A stretch of 37,015 bases of DNA from Opitutales bacterium (GCA_021772595.1 JAJFLS010000484.1:1-37015), one strand, 5' to 3'; positions 1 to 8,915 are shown, counted from the stretch's first letter. A program made the numbers and translations. The notes: a model not told the origin generated them from the letters alone.

Positions 1-10
1 GGAAAGGACG

Positions 11-1216
11 TCACCGAGGAGTATGAAGGTTGCAATGGGTGGTCTTTCCGTAATCAAATTGAAATTCGTCCCCGGCGTTTTGAATTTGATCCATTTGTGG
101 ATCCTCTTGAACTTGATCGAGAGGCTTTAGAATCTCGTTCTTTTCGATGTGTTCGGCATACGTTGTGATGTTGTGATTGATATGCTGATACAGCCCTGTC
201 TCACGCTCGGTCCTCAGCTCTAGCCATTTGAGTCTACCGTCTCCTTTAACCTGTAGGATCTGTCTTTTGGTGGCCTTGATGAAGGGATTGAAATCTGTGA
301 CAGTGTATGAGTCGAAGTTTGATGCTCCGTACCTCGCTGCCTCTCGACCTCCGACTAGGATCGGGTGAATAGGTCTACCCAATTTATCTTGGAACCGAAT
401 GATGTTGTTCATTGTTCTTTCGGCTCGCCCGTTGTTGCTGTCCGCTGTTTGGAATTCCAGCGTCACGAGGTTTAAGTGTTCTTGTTCCGTATAGAAACTT
501 GTCCAGAATTCCCATTCGCGTTGGGTCGTTGCGTACACATGCGGAGCAGTTGCGACCCCTTCAAAAGCAAAGGAGTCGCCTACCTTGAGGATACGTTTCG
601 TATTCCAAATGTGGTGTGTCTTGGGTAGGTCGAGAAAGTAGGAAAAGTTTGGAGGCGTAACGCATTCTAGGTCGAGTTTCGCCAACGCTTTGGCAGTTTC
701 GTATTGGCTGTGAAAGCTCCAGTATCGCTCAAGATGTCGGTCCTCGCCAACTCCAACGGCGATGATTTTACAGTCGCTCCTTAGGCAAAACAGCTTCCGA
801 AGTTCTTCGCCGTTCTCTGCTATTGGTGCGTATTCGTTTTTGCCTATGCTCTTAAAAAGCTGAAAGAGTGAGACAGCCGCCCAAGCTGTGTCCAAGGGAC
901 GGGCGTTCCTGCTTTTCTTACCTCTCTTCCATGCTTTGTTGATCCTTGGTATGTACGAGGGTAGTTTTACGCCATTTGTATTTGGCAATTGCGCGCAGTT
1001 ATCGGTCGTTAGGCTTTTCCCGTCTACTTCCGCCCATCTCTTCGTGACAAGGTAGGAATCTGGATTGTTGGGGCAGGTATAGTCGCATGTCCCTCTCGGT
1101 ACGCATACCTCCCGGCAGTGGTGAAAGCAGCCAAGTAATTCGTCTTCCTCAGCCATGCCTAGGCAATCGGAAGAGTATCTACACTCTTGGCAGTTGGCAA
1201 ATTGGGCCCCGGTCAC
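11..1216 (-). CDS. Cys-rich protein of unknown function, last gene of a four-gene island operon
   Basis: I do not recognise this 401-residue protein. The first 48 residues contain eight cysteines (9, 12, 18, 30, 34, 38, 44, 48) with two adjacent histidines (32, 33), which looks like a zinc or iron-sulfur binding module. The rest reads as a soluble alpha/beta domain with a motif DRHLERYW near residue 160 and a Gly-Gly-Arg-Glu stretch near residue 295. There is no signal peptide or membrane segment. The GTG start overlaps the stop of the upstream gene as GTGA, so the two are probably translationally coupled. The stop lies at 11-13, so the gene is complete. It could be the effector of the operon, but that is inferred from position only. 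Confidence 0.75.
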   Translation of the reverse strand: MTGAQFANCQECRYSSDCLGMAEEDELLGCFHHCREVCVPRGTCDYTCPNNPDSYLVTKRWAEVDGKSLTTDNCAQLPNTNGVKLPSYIPRINKAWKRGKKSRNARPLDTAWAAVSLFQLFKSIGKNEYAPIAENGEELRKLFCLRSDCKIIAVGVGEDRHLERYWSFHSQYETAKALAKLDLECVTPPNFSYFLDLPKTHHIWNTKRILKVGDSFAFEGVATAPHVYATTQREWEFWTSFYTEQEHLNLVTLEFQTADSNNGRAERTMNNIIRFQDKLGRPIHPILVGGREAARYGASNFDSYTVTDFNPFIKATKRQILQVKGDGRLKWLELRTERETGLYQHINHNITTYAEHIEKNEILKPLDQVQEDPQMDQIQNAGDEFQFDYGKTTHCNLHTPR

Positions 1217-1599
1217 TTACTCCCCTCTTGGGGCCTCTCGATCTTGACGAGATAATCGCCTGTTAGGATTTCTTGCTCCAAGAAAACCGCCGGTACCTCA
1301 CCGCAGAGTTCGGGATGGGAAGCAAAGAAGGCCTGGAGGGCTTTTTTGCTTTCGTTGTCAGCTTCTCCGATTACTGAAGGTCCTGTCGCTATCGTTACGC
1401 TTTCATCAAGGGAAACAAGCGTGGCTTTACTTCCTGGAGCTATGATTCCGGTCGCTGAAGGACATCGAAAACGGTAGGTTTCCTCGAACTCAGGAGCCGA
1501 ACTGGTGAATAGATTGGATTCGAGGAAGACGGTCTCGAATGCACGATCGCTCCTGTGTTTGAAACGCTTTGCTTTTTCAGCAAGAAATATTAACCCCAT
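1213..1599 (-). CDS. small protein of unknown function in the island operon
   Basis: This is a protein of about 128 residues with no family I recognise, no membrane segment and no signal peptide. The N-terminus is basic (several Lys and Arg near residues 8-20) and the C-terminal half is acidic. The ATG at 1599 is preferred; the frame can also open with a TTG three bases earlier. The gene overlaps the end of the upstream STAS-like gene by 23 bases and its stop overlaps the GTG of the next gene. This is strong evidence that the three are translated together and probably act together. Confidence 0.65.
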   Translation of the reverse strand: MGLIFLAEKAKRFKHRSDRAFETVFLESNLFTSSAPEFEETYRFRCPSATGIIAPGSKATLVSLDESVTIATGPSVIGEADNESKKALQAFFASHPELCGEVPAVFLEQEILTGDYLVKIERPQEGSK

Positions 1600-2227
1600 C
1601 AATTATCTCCTCCGTTAGCGATGTGTAAACTAGGCTCCTACCGGCCTTGCGTCTGCTCAACAATCTTAGGCGATGAAGTTCCGCAAGTCGGTTGCTCCAT
1701 CCTGATGGCCTGATTCCTACTGCGGGCAAATTCTTAGCTAAGTCGCCTGCCGTGGTTTCTCCGTACTCGGAACAAAACTGAAGCGTATCCTTAATCGCGG
1801 GATCCAATTTGCCGAGTAGTCTCGCGCTCGCAACCTTTCCCTCGTCTATTCTTACAGCACTGAAGATGGCAACACCCCGTCGGCCGAAGACTTCGTTGAC
1901 AGCGTCTTCAACATCTTCAGACGCGTTTTCCAAGATAGGAATAAGGGGGAATGGTTCGAGTTCAGAATTCGCTTCCTTCGCTTCCTCGTAGGTCAGGCTT
2001 TGGGTAAATAGTCTGGAGCAATTGTATAGACTAAGAAGCATCGTTTTTAGGTAGCTAGGAGTTGCGAACTCTACCTTGTCGAAATCGAGCAATACGCTGA
2101 TTTCGTCGGAACTCTCGATGGAGTCCCTTATTTTGTTCTTAGCTAGATCGAAGTGCTTTGTACCCAAGAGAGCGCCTGCCGCATAAGCTCGGCTACCGAG
2201 CATGTCTGAGATCACAATCTTAATCAT
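1577..2227 (-). CDS. STAS-like (DUF4325-type) protein with C-terminal winged helix
   Basis: The 216-residue protein has two parts. Residues 1 to about 110 resemble the STAS-like DUF4325 fold: a pattern of strands and helices with VLLDFDKVEFATPSYLKTML, as in anti-sigma-factor antagonists. Residues from about 140 to 205 look like a winged helix: a helix rich in Ala and Leu, then LAELHRLRLLSRRKAGRSLVYTSL, which fits a recognition helix and wing of MarR or ArsR type. The upstream neighbour is a GHKL ATPase, the usual partner of STAS proteins in partner-switching regulation. The protein may therefore sense the state of the ATPase and control transcription. The domain assignments are by pattern and not by search. 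Confidence 0.7.
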   Translation of the reverse strand: MIKIVISDMLGSRAYAAGALLGTKHFDLAKNKIRDSIESSDEISVLLDFDKVEFATPSYLKTMLLSLYNCSRLFTQSLTYEEAKEANSELEPFPLIPILENASEDVEDAVNEVFGRRGVAIFSAVRIDEGKVASARLLGKLDPAIKDTLQFCSEYGETTAGDLAKNLPAVGIRPSGWSNRLAELHRLRLLSRRKAGRSLVYTSLTEEIIDGVNISC

Positions 2228-2268
2228 GTTTATGTTTTATCATCACGTTATCACGTGACGCAAGGAAA

Positions 2269-3105
2269 TTATGGAAAAATCGGTTTCCCGTTCTTCGTGC
2301 ACGTGGCAAAGATAGAAGTACCAGGAAAATTGGCAGTACCTCGAAGGGTAGCCCGTTTGGAGTCCAAAGAACCAGACATGTCGATCCCAGCGGATCCGCT
2401 GGTTATCGTTATCATTCCGCCTATTCCGAGGAAGTTTCGAGTGAATGTTTCAAATCCGTTGCCCTCCGAAGCCTGCACGACGCTGCTCGCGTTTTCACAG
2501 ACCGCCTTTTTAATTGCATCCCTGTCATTGGAGATGCTCGACCACTTAGGGTTTCGAGTAAGGCTGGATAGTATTCCGATGCCGTGATCGATGACCGCGA
2601 TTGCGCTACTGCCGTCATTGACGTGCCACGCCACTAAATGAAAAGGCAGTTGCTCGCTATCTTCTGTGGAATGTCTCGGAATATTGTCTGCCATTTCCTC
2701 GACTGCTGATGCGAGGCTAAGAGAAAGCTTTCTAGCGAATCCCTCCGCCCGGAGTGCTGCTTGGTATCGCTCCAAGAATTGAATCCACGATAGCTCTCCG
2801 GAATCTATTCCTTCCGTTGATCTAGCTTCTGCATGTCCCGAAAGGCATTCGAGTTTGATTGCTTGGGGGCCAGTTTGTATTGTTCTACAATACTCCAGGA
2901 GGTCGCCAAGGAAAGGGCTCCTTCCAATGATTGCCTCCAACAACCCCTCCTTATCATGCTCGTACGATTGCAGTGCGGCACTTACTAAATCTAGTCCGCC
3001 AGCGAGGCTGTACCCTATAGGCGAGGGAGCTGAAGCCAATCGAGAAAGATCGTCATTGGCGGCTAGTTGCCTGATTTGACCAGAAACTTTTACGTCTACG
3101 AACAT
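2269..3105 (-). CDS. GHKL-type ATPase (histidine-kinase-like ATP-binding fold)
   Basis: The 278-residue protein has an N-terminal region of about 125 residues that I cannot assign, followed by a GHKL ATP-binding domain. The N box is visible as EEMADN at 136-141, the G1 box as DHGIG at 173-177 and a glycine-rich lid as EGNGF at 214-218. No phospho-accepting H box, sensor domain or membrane segment is present, so it is not an ordinary sensor kinase. It resembles anti-sigma serine kinases or other stand-alone GHKL ATPases. It is the first gene of the operon, 41 bases ahead of the STAS-like gene, and a dyad operator-like site lies about 90 bases upstream of its start. Confidence 0.75.
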   Translation of the reverse strand: MFVDVKVSGQIRQLAANDDLSRLASAPSPIGYSLAGGLDLVSAALQSYEHDKEGLLEAIIGRSPFLGDLLEYCRTIQTGPQAIKLECLSGHAEARSTEGIDSGELSWIQFLERYQAALRAEGFARKLSLSLASAVEEMADNIPRHSTEDSEQLPFHLVAWHVNDGSSAIAVIDHGIGILSSLTRNPKWSSISNDRDAIKKAVCENASSVVQASEGNGFETFTRNFLGIGGMITITSGSAGIDMSGSLDSKRATLRGTANFPGTSIFATCTKNGKPIFP

Positions 3106-3196
3106 AGTTGTGAGCGTTGCTCCGTAATTTCACATGGAAGCGGAGCCAACTTTAAGGGAGGGATTAACCGAACAAGGGATTCTGAGGAATCGAAAT

Positions 3197-3218
3197 GCGT
3201 CAACCGAACAATTGACGC
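3197..3218. promoter_or_regulatory. operator-like dyad upstream of the island operon
   Basis: A perfect 7-bp inverted repeat (GCGTCAA and TTGACGC, 8-base spacer) sits about 90 bases ahead of the GHKL gene. It overlaps one of two 12-bp direct repeats (3164-3175 and 3200-3211, one mismatch). This is a plausible binding site for a dimeric regulator such as the winged-helix protein of the operon. No convincing -10 box could be assigned. Confidence 0.35.
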
Positions 3219-3291
3219 TAAAGATAGGCCCTGCCAGATGTATACAGGTAGCAGGTCGTGCATTTATCGCGGCTTGTCACGACTGGTCTAA

Positions 3292-3318
3292 TGGTGGAGG
3301 TGGCGGGGGTCGATCCCG
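3292..3318. repeat. distal attachment-site copy of the ssrA 3' end
   Basis: The 27 bases match the tmRNA 3' end at 5601-5627 in 25 positions, with the first 16 identical. The two mismatches fall in the T-loop region and destroy a normal T-arm, so this is not a working tRNA or tmRNA end. It is best read as the far att site of the element that carries the integrase at 4246-5544. Confidence 0.7.
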
Positions 3319-3570
3319 GACGATAACTGGTAATGTATTGATGAAATGTTCTCCCAGAAAATACTTATCAGTCATATTCCAAACCTCATGTTCCAATTAA
3401 GACATTTGCCGCAGTGATGCTTAGCAATAGAGGCGAGGGCGTTATTAGTGGGGCCAAAAGTGGGGCTTTTGTTCACGTAATTCGGCGATATTTCAGAATG
3501 TTTCAACTGCTTGGAAAGCGCTTTAATTTCCACCCCAAAGGCGTAATGGGCCGAATCAATCCCCGTAAGT

Positions 3571-3840
3571 CGTTGATTGTCTTTTAAATGGCGAAGGCCC
3601 AAGGGTTTAAACCTTGGGCCTTCATGGGTGCAGGGCTTGGATTGTTTGGTCGGACTTAGACCTCCTGATCTCTGCCTTCGGCTCCGGAAAGAACCAAGGG
3701 TACCGCTGCGGGATTATGAGCCGGAAGCGACTTTGGCTCGATTGCGTCGTTCCCCATAGCGGGCTCGCTAAGCCCTGTTTATTGAGAATTGGGGAATCTC
3801 TGAAATCAAAGTTCCCCTGTTTTTCTAAAAGACAATCAAC
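3571..3840. repeat. 270-bp segment bounded by an exact 15-bp inverted repeat
   Basis: The sequence at 3571-3585 is the exact reverse complement of 3826-3840. Near its left end lies a strong palindrome (3594-3622, 11-bp arms AAGGCCCAAGG and CCTTGGGCCTT around GTTTAAA). The interior has no convincing gene. It may be a MITE-like non-autonomous element or a structured RNA. No clear target-site duplication was seen. Confidence 0.45.
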
Positions 3841-3934
3841 TAGAGTGGAGGTGTGCGGACAGATTCTCTTCCAACTTTGCTAGAATTAAAAACCGTATGT
3901 CTGAGCGTCTAAGGCCAGAAAGTGAAACATCCCA

Positions 3935-4168
3935 ATGAGCGAGGATAAAACAACGATAGAAGAATCGGAAAATGGCACAAGATTGGTCGATGCCAAAGGC
4001 TTGCTTAACGCTCTGTTCGACGATGATTGCCGACCTTCGCTCCGCTGGGTAAGACAGATGCAATCTACTCGCCGTATTTCCTACATCAAAATTGGGCATT
4101 TGGTGCGTTTTGACATCGGTGAGGTTCGTAAAGAACTGTCAAGCAAGTACAAGGTCTCAAGTCGCTAA
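3935..4168 (+). CDS. small helix-turn-helix protein, excisionase-like
   Basis: The 77-residue protein ends in a pattern typical of excisionase or MerR-like DNA-binding domains: WVRQMQSTRRISYIKIGHLVRF followed by a short acidic-basic helix, where a tryptophan-led recognition helix precedes a two-strand wing. It faces the tyrosine recombinase gene at 4246 with 77 bases between the two stops, inside the interval bounded by the two ssrA-end repeats. A role as a recombination directionality factor or as a regulator of the integrase is inferred. The gene is short, so a different DNA-binding role is possible. Confidence 0.65.
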   Translation: MSEDKTTIEESENGTRLVDAKGLLNALFDDDCRPSLRWVRQMQSTRRISYIKIGHLVRFDIGEVRKELSSKYKVSSR

Positions 4169-4245
4169 TGTAGAGATGCCTTAGTACCTCTGGTATCCTC
4201 ACTTGGGCCGTTGCTAGCGACTAGCAAGATTGCCTTCTTTCTTGT

Positions 4246-5544
4246 TTACACAACTTTGAGGTCTGATTTTTGAAATCGGCCTTCGTGCTTTATTAAGTTT
4301 GAAGGTAGCTTCGTTCCTTTGGGGTGGATTTTCCAGAATTCATCCGCTTCCTCGACGGATTTTGAGTCGAGGTAGTGTTTGCGGATAACTAGTTCGGAGT
4401 TTCCTGCTTGTAGTGATGCATCGCCTACTGAGCGGAACGACCCGACGGTCATTGAAATGAAGGTGTGCCGAAGCCCATCGTGGGGAAGCGTGAAGTTTTT
4501 CCTGACATCGACCCACATGTCGCGAAATCGGCGTTCTGGGATGATGGGAAATTTTGCGAGCGGATACTTTCCAAACCAGAGCCGAAGATTGGGTTGGATT
4601 TTGATTGTTCGCTTTTCGTTTACCTTCGAAACTTCCGGTTCGATGTGGATGACGTTCGTATCTAGTTGAATGCTATTCGCGCGTAATTTCGTAATCTCTC
4701 CATCCTTATAATCGGGGCGAACACCAGCGAATAGAGCGAGGGCGAAGTAGGGAATCATACAGCCTTTTTCGCCCCACCAGGAACCGTCTTTGTTTTGCTT
4801 TCCGCGATAGTTTTCGAGGAAGGCCATGAATTCGCGGGCCTCCGTTGCAGAGAGTGTGGCTGCGGTACCGCGAGCTTTCTTAATCTTGTATTGCGGTACT
4901 TCGAGTATTGGGTTTTCCGCTACGAACTTCTTGGAGAGAGAGTATTTGAAAAAGGTGCTCAAGTAGCCGCGTCGATTGTTCCAGGTCTTGAGAGAAGGAG
5001 CTGATGACGGCTTGCGGTTTTTGTTTTGGTATCGGGGTGGGGCATTGAGGTATTCCTTGATTTCTTCGGGGCCAATCTCGCCGACGATTCGTGCGGGGAA
5101 GTAGTCGCAGAGTTTCAGCAATTCGAATTTGATGGCTCGAAGCTGCCGGGAGGTGATTATCTCGCGTTCCATTTCGATCTGTTTTTCGAGAAGGTATTCT
5201 TTGACCGCTTCGGGAAGGCTCATTTGCTCCGCTACTTCCTTGTAGTGTTCGAGAAAATATTTGACTGCGAAGGTGAGCGTACGCTTGGACTCGGCGGCTT
5301 TGAGGATATTGTTTGCGGCAATGGCCTCTCGATTATCCTCGAGGCTTAGCGTTGTCCAGATTGTCTGGCCGCTCGATGGCTCATTCAGCCGTATGATGTC
5401 GAGCTTCTGCCGGAATGCGACGGCCTCCTTGCGAGTGTCGAAATTCTTCCGTATGCGTTCGCCGTTCAATGTGCCTGAAAGGCGATGGACGAACTGGCCG
5501 CTCGGGTTCTTGAACCGGGCGATCTTAAACGATTGCTTTGCCAT
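4246..5544 (-). CDS. tyrosine-type site-specific integrase of an ssrA-inserted element
   Basis: This 432-residue protein has the architecture of a phage-type integrase. The N-terminal arm (to about 60) has basic and aromatic strands, the core-binding domain follows (about 90-210), and then comes the catalytic domain. The catalytic Arg is in LFAGVRPDY near residue 275, the HxxR box is HDGLRHTF near 355, and the nucleophile Tyr is in RKHYLDS near 390. The usual second histidine is replaced by Asn in the motif QAGNSE. The gene starts 57 bases from the ssrA 3' end and reads away from it, as expected for an element inserted at tmRNA. It is complete and looks functional. Confidence 0.9.
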   Translation of the reverse strand: MAKQSFKIARFKNPSGQFVHRLSGTLNGERIRKNFDTRKEAVAFRQKLDIIRLNEPSSGQTIWTTLSLEDNREAIAANNILKAAESKRTLTFAVKYFLEHYKEVAEQMSLPEAVKEYLLEKQIEMEREIITSRQLRAIKFELLKLCDYFPARIVGEIGPEEIKEYLNAPPRYQNKNRKPSSAPSLKTWNNRRGYLSTFFKYSLSKKFVAENPILEVPQYKIKKARGTAATLSATEAREFMAFLENYRGKQNKDGSWWGEKGCMIPYFALALFAGVRPDYKDGEITKLRANSIQLDTNVIHIEPEVSKVNEKRTIKIQPNLRLWFGKYPLAKFPIIPERRFRDMWVDVRKNFTLPHDGLRHTFISMTVGSFRSVGDASLQAGNSELVIRKHYLDSKSVEEADEFWKIHPKGTKLPSNLIKHEGRFQKSDLKVV

Positions 5545-5600
5545 TATTTGTCAAATTTGCCAATTACTATTGGCAAATGCAAGCTAAGTCGTTGATAAAT

Positions 5601-5958
<358 letters not shown>

Positions 5959-6137
5959 TCTAGTAAATTAAGAAGTAAGAAGGCGGAACTAAGAAGTGAG
6001 ATCTTGAATTGGCCTTCTTGGATTCGATTTGTCGGATGCTGTATTAGCATTTTTGACAAATCAAAGAACAGGAGGGGCTTATCGACGCTTTTGATGGAGA
6101 AATCAAGTTGAATGCGCGGGGAGGTTTGGCCTAGCCT

Positions 6138-7622
6138 GTGGTTATGCCTCTTTTCTTCTCTTCGCTCCTGGGTATAGACCTCAACTCCTGGGCCGCTAGC
6201 TTGTGGTCCGAATACGCCGAGCCTTGGTGGAACTCGTTCAAGCAGATTTTCATTGGCGAGGATCTTGTGATGCAACTGGCGGGGATCGGTGGGGCTTTCG
6301 CCTTGGCTTTTGTTTTGCTGCTGGGACTGAAGCCTTTGCTTCGCCGGGTGACGGAGGCTATCGAGGAACGCGACGATTGGATCGAAGGGATTATCGATTG
6401 GATAAGCGATAATCTTTTCCGCCTGCTTCTGGCGAGTTTGCTTTGGTCGGTCTCGCTTTATCTCGACTCGTATGTTCCCGAGCCCGATCTGTCGGTTCCG
6501 GCTGGATCAGTGGCGGTGGAGGCGGACGCTGCCGATACGGGCGGTGTTCAGTATCGAGAAGCGGGTGGCAGCGCTACGGCGTCCTCAAATAAGAACTATC
6601 TTCTGGCTCGAGCTGCGGCGAGCATGGCGACCTTGTGGTTGATATCGGCCGCGTTGCCGCTTCGAATTAAGAGCCAGGTCTATTACAAGCCGCTGTTCTA
6701 TGTCTTGGCGATGTTCTTCATTTTGAATTGCTTTGGCATTTGGGAAGTTATTCGAGAGGGGCTCAACGGGATTAGGCTGTTCCCGTTTTCGGAGTCGGGC
6801 CAGACTCAGGTGACGCTTCTCACTTTGGTTAAAGGGTTCATTGCGATCTCGATACTGTTTCCTCTGACTGGATGGGTGATTCGCATTTTGGAATCGCGGG
6901 TCGGTAAAATGAAGAGTACGTCGCCGGCGCTTCAGGTGCTGTTTATGAAGATCCTTAAGGTCGTGATCACTTCTGCGGCGATCTTGTTCGCGATAAGCTC
7001 GATAGGCGTGAATCTCACGTCATTCGCGGTGCTGGGCGGCGCGATCGGTTTGGGCTTGGGCTTCGGCTTCCAAAAAGTGATCTCAAATTTGATTAGCGGC
7101 GTGATCTTGTTGGGAGATAAGTCGATCAAGCCAGGCGATGTGATCGAGGTGGACAACACCTACGGTTGGATCAACACGCTCGGGGCGCGGTACACGTCGG
7201 TCATCACGCGCGACGGGACGGAGCATTTGATTCCGAACGAAATGATGATCACCGAGAAGGTTGTCAATTGGTCCTTCAGCGACGACAAGGTGAGGGTGAA
7301 GATTCCGTTTGGCGTTTCCTATACGTCGGACATCCACAAAGCGATGGAACTCGCTTTGGAGGCGGCGAATGAAGATGGGCGAATATTGAAGGATCCGCCA
7401 GCCGCGGTGAGGCTTACGGGGTATGGCGACAATTCGGTGGATTTCGAAATGAGAGCTTGGATACTTGATCCTGTCGATGGGCTTGGGAATATTCGCAGCG
7501 CTTTCTATATACGTATTTGGGATCTGTTTAAGGAAAATGGAATAGAATTTCCTTACCCGCAGCGCGACGTGCATATCAAGGAATTGCCGCCGGTGGATGT
7601 TCGAGTGGCGAAAGGGGAGTAG
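6138..7622 (+). CDS. MscS-family mechanosensitive ion channel
   Basis: The 494-residue protein has about six hydrophobic segments and a C-terminal MscS core. The pore helix region is visible near 290-315 as a run of Gly and Ala (SFAVLGGAIGLGLGFGF), followed by FQKVISNLISGVILL. The beta domain then has KPGDVIEV and GTEHLIPNEMMITEKVVNWS. It is longer than E. coli MscS because of extra N-terminal membrane helices, as in YnaI- or YbdG-type channels. It releases solutes during hypo-osmotic shock from the inner membrane. The gene is alone, divergent from ssrA and followed by a REP cluster. Confidence 0.88.
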   Translation: MVMPLFFSSLLGIDLNSWAASLWSEYAEPWWNSFKQIFIGEDLVMQLAGIGGAFALAFVLLLGLKPLLRRVTEAIEERDDWIEGIIDWISDNLFRLLLASLLWSVSLYLDSYVPEPDLSVPAGSVAVEADAADTGGVQYREAGGSATASSNKNYLLARAAASMATLWLISAALPLRIKSQVYYKPLFYVLAMFFILNCFGIWEVIREGLNGIRLFPFSESGQTQVTLLTLVKGFIAISILFPLTGWVIRILESRVGKMKSTSPALQVLFMKILKVVITSAAILFAISSIGVNLTSFAVLGGAIGLGLGFGFQKVISNLISGVILLGDKSIKPGDVIEVDNTYGWINTLGARYTSVITRDGTEHLIPNEMMITEKVVNWSFSDDKVRVKIPFGVSYTSDIHKAMELALEAANEDGRILKDPPAAVRLTGYGDNSVDFEMRAWILDPVDGLGNIRSAFYIRIWDLFKENGIEFPYPQRDVHIKELPPVDVRVAKGE

Positions 7623-7633
7623 GATTTATTGGA

Positions 7634-7727
7634 AGCGGCCGATCTCCGAGCGGCCATTGTCGTAAATCAATCGGAACGACGCAGTCGTCCCGCTACAAAA
7701 TATGGCCGCTCGGAGATCGGCCGCTAC
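7634..7727. repeat. REP-like hairpin cluster
   Basis: Two perfect 23-base inverted arms (7634-7656 and 7703-7725), each able to fold on itself through GGCCG and CGGCC, flank a third short hairpin at 7671-7692. The tetranucleotide GTAG sits beside the second and third units on the minus strand (7724-7727 and 7693-7696). This is the arrangement of REP sequences mobilised by RAYT transposases. Confidence 0.7.
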
Positions 7728-7750
7728 CTGATTGTTGGGCTGGTGGGCAC

Positions 7751-7782
7751 AATAAAAAAGGAGGACCTTGATGGTCCTCCTT
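7751..7782 (-). terminator. rho-independent terminator of mdh
   Basis: A 10-bp perfect stem (AAGGAGGACC and GGTCCTCCTT, loop ATCAA on the minus strand) is followed on that strand by TTTTTTATT. It lies 36 bases past the mdh stop. Confidence 0.85.
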
Positions 7783-7817
7783 GATTTGAAAGTCAGTAAA
7801 AAGCGTCGCTTGTCGAT

Positions 7818-8801
7818 TTATGGAAGCAGGTCGGCGACCATGGATTTTTCTTCGCTTAGCTCGGCTTCGGTGGCTTTGATCTTCTCTTGGCTGAAGTCGT
7901 TGATGTCGAGTCCTTCGATGATGCTCAGGTTTTCGCCGTCGCTCTTCATCGGGTAAGAATATATGAGTCCGGGCTCGATGCCGTATTCGCCATTTGAATG
8001 CACGGCTACGCTGAAGCAGTTGTCGCTTTCGGTGGGCGTGATGATGGATTGGACCGTGTCAACCGCTGCATTGGCAGCGGAGGCGGCAGAGGATAGTCCG
8101 CGCGCTTTGATGATGGCCGCGCCGCGTTGCTGAACGGTGGGGATGAAATCGTCTGCGAACCAGGCTTCGTCGGCGATGGCTTCGGGGACTGGTTTACCGT
8201 CGATCGTCGCGTCGAAATAGTTTGGATACATAGTAGAAGAGTGGTTGCCCCAGATGGCGAGCTTCTTGACGGAAGCGACATCGGCGCCTGCCTTAAGAGC
8301 GAGTTGTGACTTGGCTCGGTTTTCGTCGAGACGGGTCATGGCGAACCAACGGTCTTTGGGAACATCCGGAGCGTTGTCCATAGCGATGAGGCAGTTGGTG
8401 TTGCAAGGGTTGCCGACGACGAGGGTGCGGATGTCCGAGGCGGCGTTCTCTTGAATGGCTTTGCCTTGGCCTGTGAAAATCTTGCCGTTGATGCCGAGCA
8501 GGTCTTTGCGCTCCATGCCCGCTTTGCGCGGCACGCTTCCGACGAGGAGGGCCCAGCTGGCGTTGCTGAAGCCTTCGCTCAGATCGCACGTGGGCACGAT
8601 GCCCTTTAGGAGAGGGAATGCGCAGTCTTGGAGCTCCATGACGACGCCCTCTAGGGCTTTCATGGCGGGCTCGATTTCGATGAGGCGGAGGATCACGGGC
8701 TGATCGGGCCCGAGGAGTTGGCCGGACGCGATGCGTATGAGCAACGAGTATCCGATTTGTCCGGCTGCGCCGGTGACTGAGACATGTACAGGTGCTTTCA
8801 T
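7818..8801 (-). CDS. mdh: malate dehydrogenase
   Basis: The product (327 residues from the ATG at 8801) interconverts malate and oxaloacetate with NAD in the TCA cycle. The dinucleotide site is TGAAGQIGYSLL near residue 10. The substrate-binding region TRLDENRAKSQLA and the catalytic His region WGNHSSTMYPNY are in place, as in the cytosolic/Thermus-type MDH group. The frame extends to a GTG four codons upstream, but the ATG matches the family start. There is no clear Shine-Dalgarno. A terminator follows, so the gene is probably a single unit. Confidence 0.93.
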   Translation of the reverse strand: MKAPVHVSVTGAAGQIGYSLLIRIASGQLLGPDQPVILRLIEIEPAMKALEGVVMELQDCAFPLLKGIVPTCDLSEGFSNASWALLVGSVPRKAGMERKDLLGINGKIFTGQGKAIQENAASDIRTLVVGNPCNTNCLIAMDNAPDVPKDRWFAMTRLDENRAKSQLALKAGADVASVKKLAIWGNHSSTMYPNYFDATIDGKPVPEAIADEAWFADDFIPTVQQRGAAIIKARGLSSAASAANAAVDTVQSIITPTESDNCFSVAVHSNGEYGIEPGLIYSYPMKSDGENLSIIEGLDINDFSQEKIKATEAELSEEKSMVADLLP

Positions 8802-8915
8802 AGGAGGAGCCACGCTAGGCGGGCACTATTTCGAATGCGATTAAAAACGCCTTCGAATCGAGGGAATTCCCACTGCTAATACTTCTGGTTAGCTCTGGTA
8901 AATTCTCGGTCATTT

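Noticed and set aside
3292..3318. Possible tRNA remnant
   Set aside because: The T-loop lacks the TTC signature and no other tRNA arms are present. It matches the ssrA 3' end and is better explained as an att site.
3372..3602. Minus-strand frame of 76 codons with a patch (GVEIKALSKQLKHSEI) like an integrase C-terminus
   Set aside because: Only a short stretch is suggestive, no catalytic HxxR or Tyr context is present, and the start lies in the inverted repeat. At best a remnant.
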